This document shows positions 5,224 to 5,941 of a DNA stretch of 5,941 nucleotides, piece after piece; position 1 is the stretch's first letter; every line of letters begins with the position of its first letter. A program made the translations under genes and the position numbers. This DNA is from Clostridiales bacterium (GTDB lineage: Bacteria > Bacillota > Clostridia > Oscillospirales > QAMX01), in assembly GCA_003149835.1 (NCBI GenBank), contig QAMX01000027.1:11141-17081 (forward strand), given 5' to 3'. A model generated the notes under the pieces. The model was not told the DNA's origin. It ran no database searches and saw only the letters and a program-made list of their open reading frames with translations.

Positions 5224-5941
5224 GAAAGTTACTGGCGATCATCGTCTGCAAGCTCGCGGCCTTTGCAGGCCGCATCGTCAAAAAGGGTTCGTCAAAGCCC
5301 GGGCAGCTGGCGCTGAAAATCTGTCCGGATATCATCGCGCGCATCAAGCTGCCCTCCTGTGTCGTCGCAGTCACCGGTTCGAATGGCAAGACCTCGACGG
5401 TGGAGATGATCGTGCAGATTTTAGAGCGCGCGCACAAGCGGGTCTGCTGGAACAAGGAGGGCTCAAACCAGATCGAAGGCATCGCCACGATGCTGATTCG
5501 CGACGCCTCGCTTTCCGGCCGCGTCCGCAGCGACGTGATCGTCATGGAGTCGGACGAGCAGTATGCGCGGCATACCTTTCAGTATATGAAGCCGACGCAT
5601 TTTGCCGTTTTAAACCTGTACCGCGATCAGATGACGCGGAACGGCCACCCGGAATTTGTCTTTCAGCGCATTCACGAGGCCGTGAAGCCGGACATGGAGC
5701 TGATCCTCAACGCCGACGACCCGCTGATCTCGCTGCTCGCCGTCGGTACGGAGCGTGTAAAATGGTTTGGCATCGAGCCGGAGGCCGGCCTCGCAGAGCA
5801 GTCCTCGGTCTACGACGACGGCTGCTACTGCCCGCAATGCGGGGCAAAACTGGCGTTTTCCTACCGGCTTCGCCCGGGCTTTGGCGACTATACGTGCCAA
5901 AAATGCGGGCATTACCGCCACCGCTGCGATTACGCGGTGAC
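5220..5941 (+). CDS. murT: MurT-like Mur ligase, lipid II isoglutaminyl synthase subunit, 3'-truncated by the window edge
   Basis: MurT with the glutamine amidotransferase GatD amidates the D-Glu carboxyl of lipid II, making D-isoglutamine in the peptidoglycan stem. The frame is open to the window end, showing 240 residues of an expected 430-460. A hydrophobic N-terminal helix is followed by the Mur ligase P-loop TGSNGKTS at 52-59, the ESDEQYA segment, YRDQMTRNGHPEF, and the conserved LNADDPL. A zinc ribbon inserted in the central domain, the hallmark that separates MurT from MurC-F, is seen as CPQC at 204-207 and CQKC at 226-229, with an extra Cys at 202. The start ATG shares bases with the ribF stop, indicating translational coupling. 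A gatD gene is expected just downstream but cannot be seen. The central motif differs from the FRDQLDRYGE form of the staphylococcal-type proteins as I recall them, so it is a divergent branch. Assignment to the family is strong; exact activity is inferred. Confidence 0.87.
   Translation, partial: MRKLLAIIVCKLAAFAGRIVKKGSSKPGQLALKICPDIIARIKLPSCVVAVTGSNGKTSTVEMIVQILERAHKRVCWNKEGSNQIEGIATMLIRDASLSGRVRSDVIVMESDEQYARHTFQYMKPTHFAVLNLYRDQMTRNGHPEFVFQRIHEAVKPDMELILNADDPLISLLAVGTERVKWFGIEPEAGLAEQSSVYDDGCYCPQCGAKLAFSYRLRPGFGDYTCQKCGHYRHRCDYAV

Overview
The window is an ordinary, dense piece of bacterial chromosome. It is GC-rich (about 60% by eye, not counted) and every supported gene is on the + strand. 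It carries the end of the classical translation-factor cluster: infB (5' end outside the window), rbfA, an nrnA-type DHH phosphoesterase, truB, ribF, and then the first half of a murT-like Mur ligase that runs off the 3' edge. The order infB-rbfA-nrnA-truB-ribF, purine-rich Shine-Dalgarno sites, a classical U-tailed intrinsic terminator and MurT (lipid II amidation) together suggest a high-GC member of the Firmicutes, most likely Clostridia of the Oscillospirales type. That placement is inference; no 16S or other taxonomic marker is present.

Layout. 1-1533: infB, IF-2 from just before the G domain to its C terminus. 1534-1838: a 305-nt gap with two strong palindromes and then a textbook intrinsic terminator, an unusual break inside this normally contiguous cluster. 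1839-2264: rbfA. 2206-3174: nrnA, starting inside the end of rbfA with a 59-nt overlap. 3198-4100: truB, 23 nt after nrnA. 4101-4299: a 199-nt gap with a hairpin and no convincing gene. 4300-5223: ribF. 5220-5941: murT-like gene, coupled to ribF by an ATGA overlap.

How the genes fit together. IF-2 and RbfA act in initiation and 30S maturation, TruB makes pseudouridine 55 in tRNA, and the NrnA-type enzyme clears nanoRNAs and/or pAp. RibF makes FMN and FAD. MurT, with a GatD partner expected just downstream, amidates D-Glu of lipid II. Translation, RNA turnover, flavin cofactors and cell-wall building are therefore joined in one probable co-transcribed block after the terminator.

I see no mobile element, CRISPR array, tRNA or rRNA, and no evidence for a new defence or biosynthetic system. 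The points worth a second look are the terminator and palindromes between infB and rbfA, the rbfA/nrnA overlap, the unexplained truB-ribF gap, altered signature motifs in RibF, and the coupled, divergent MurT.
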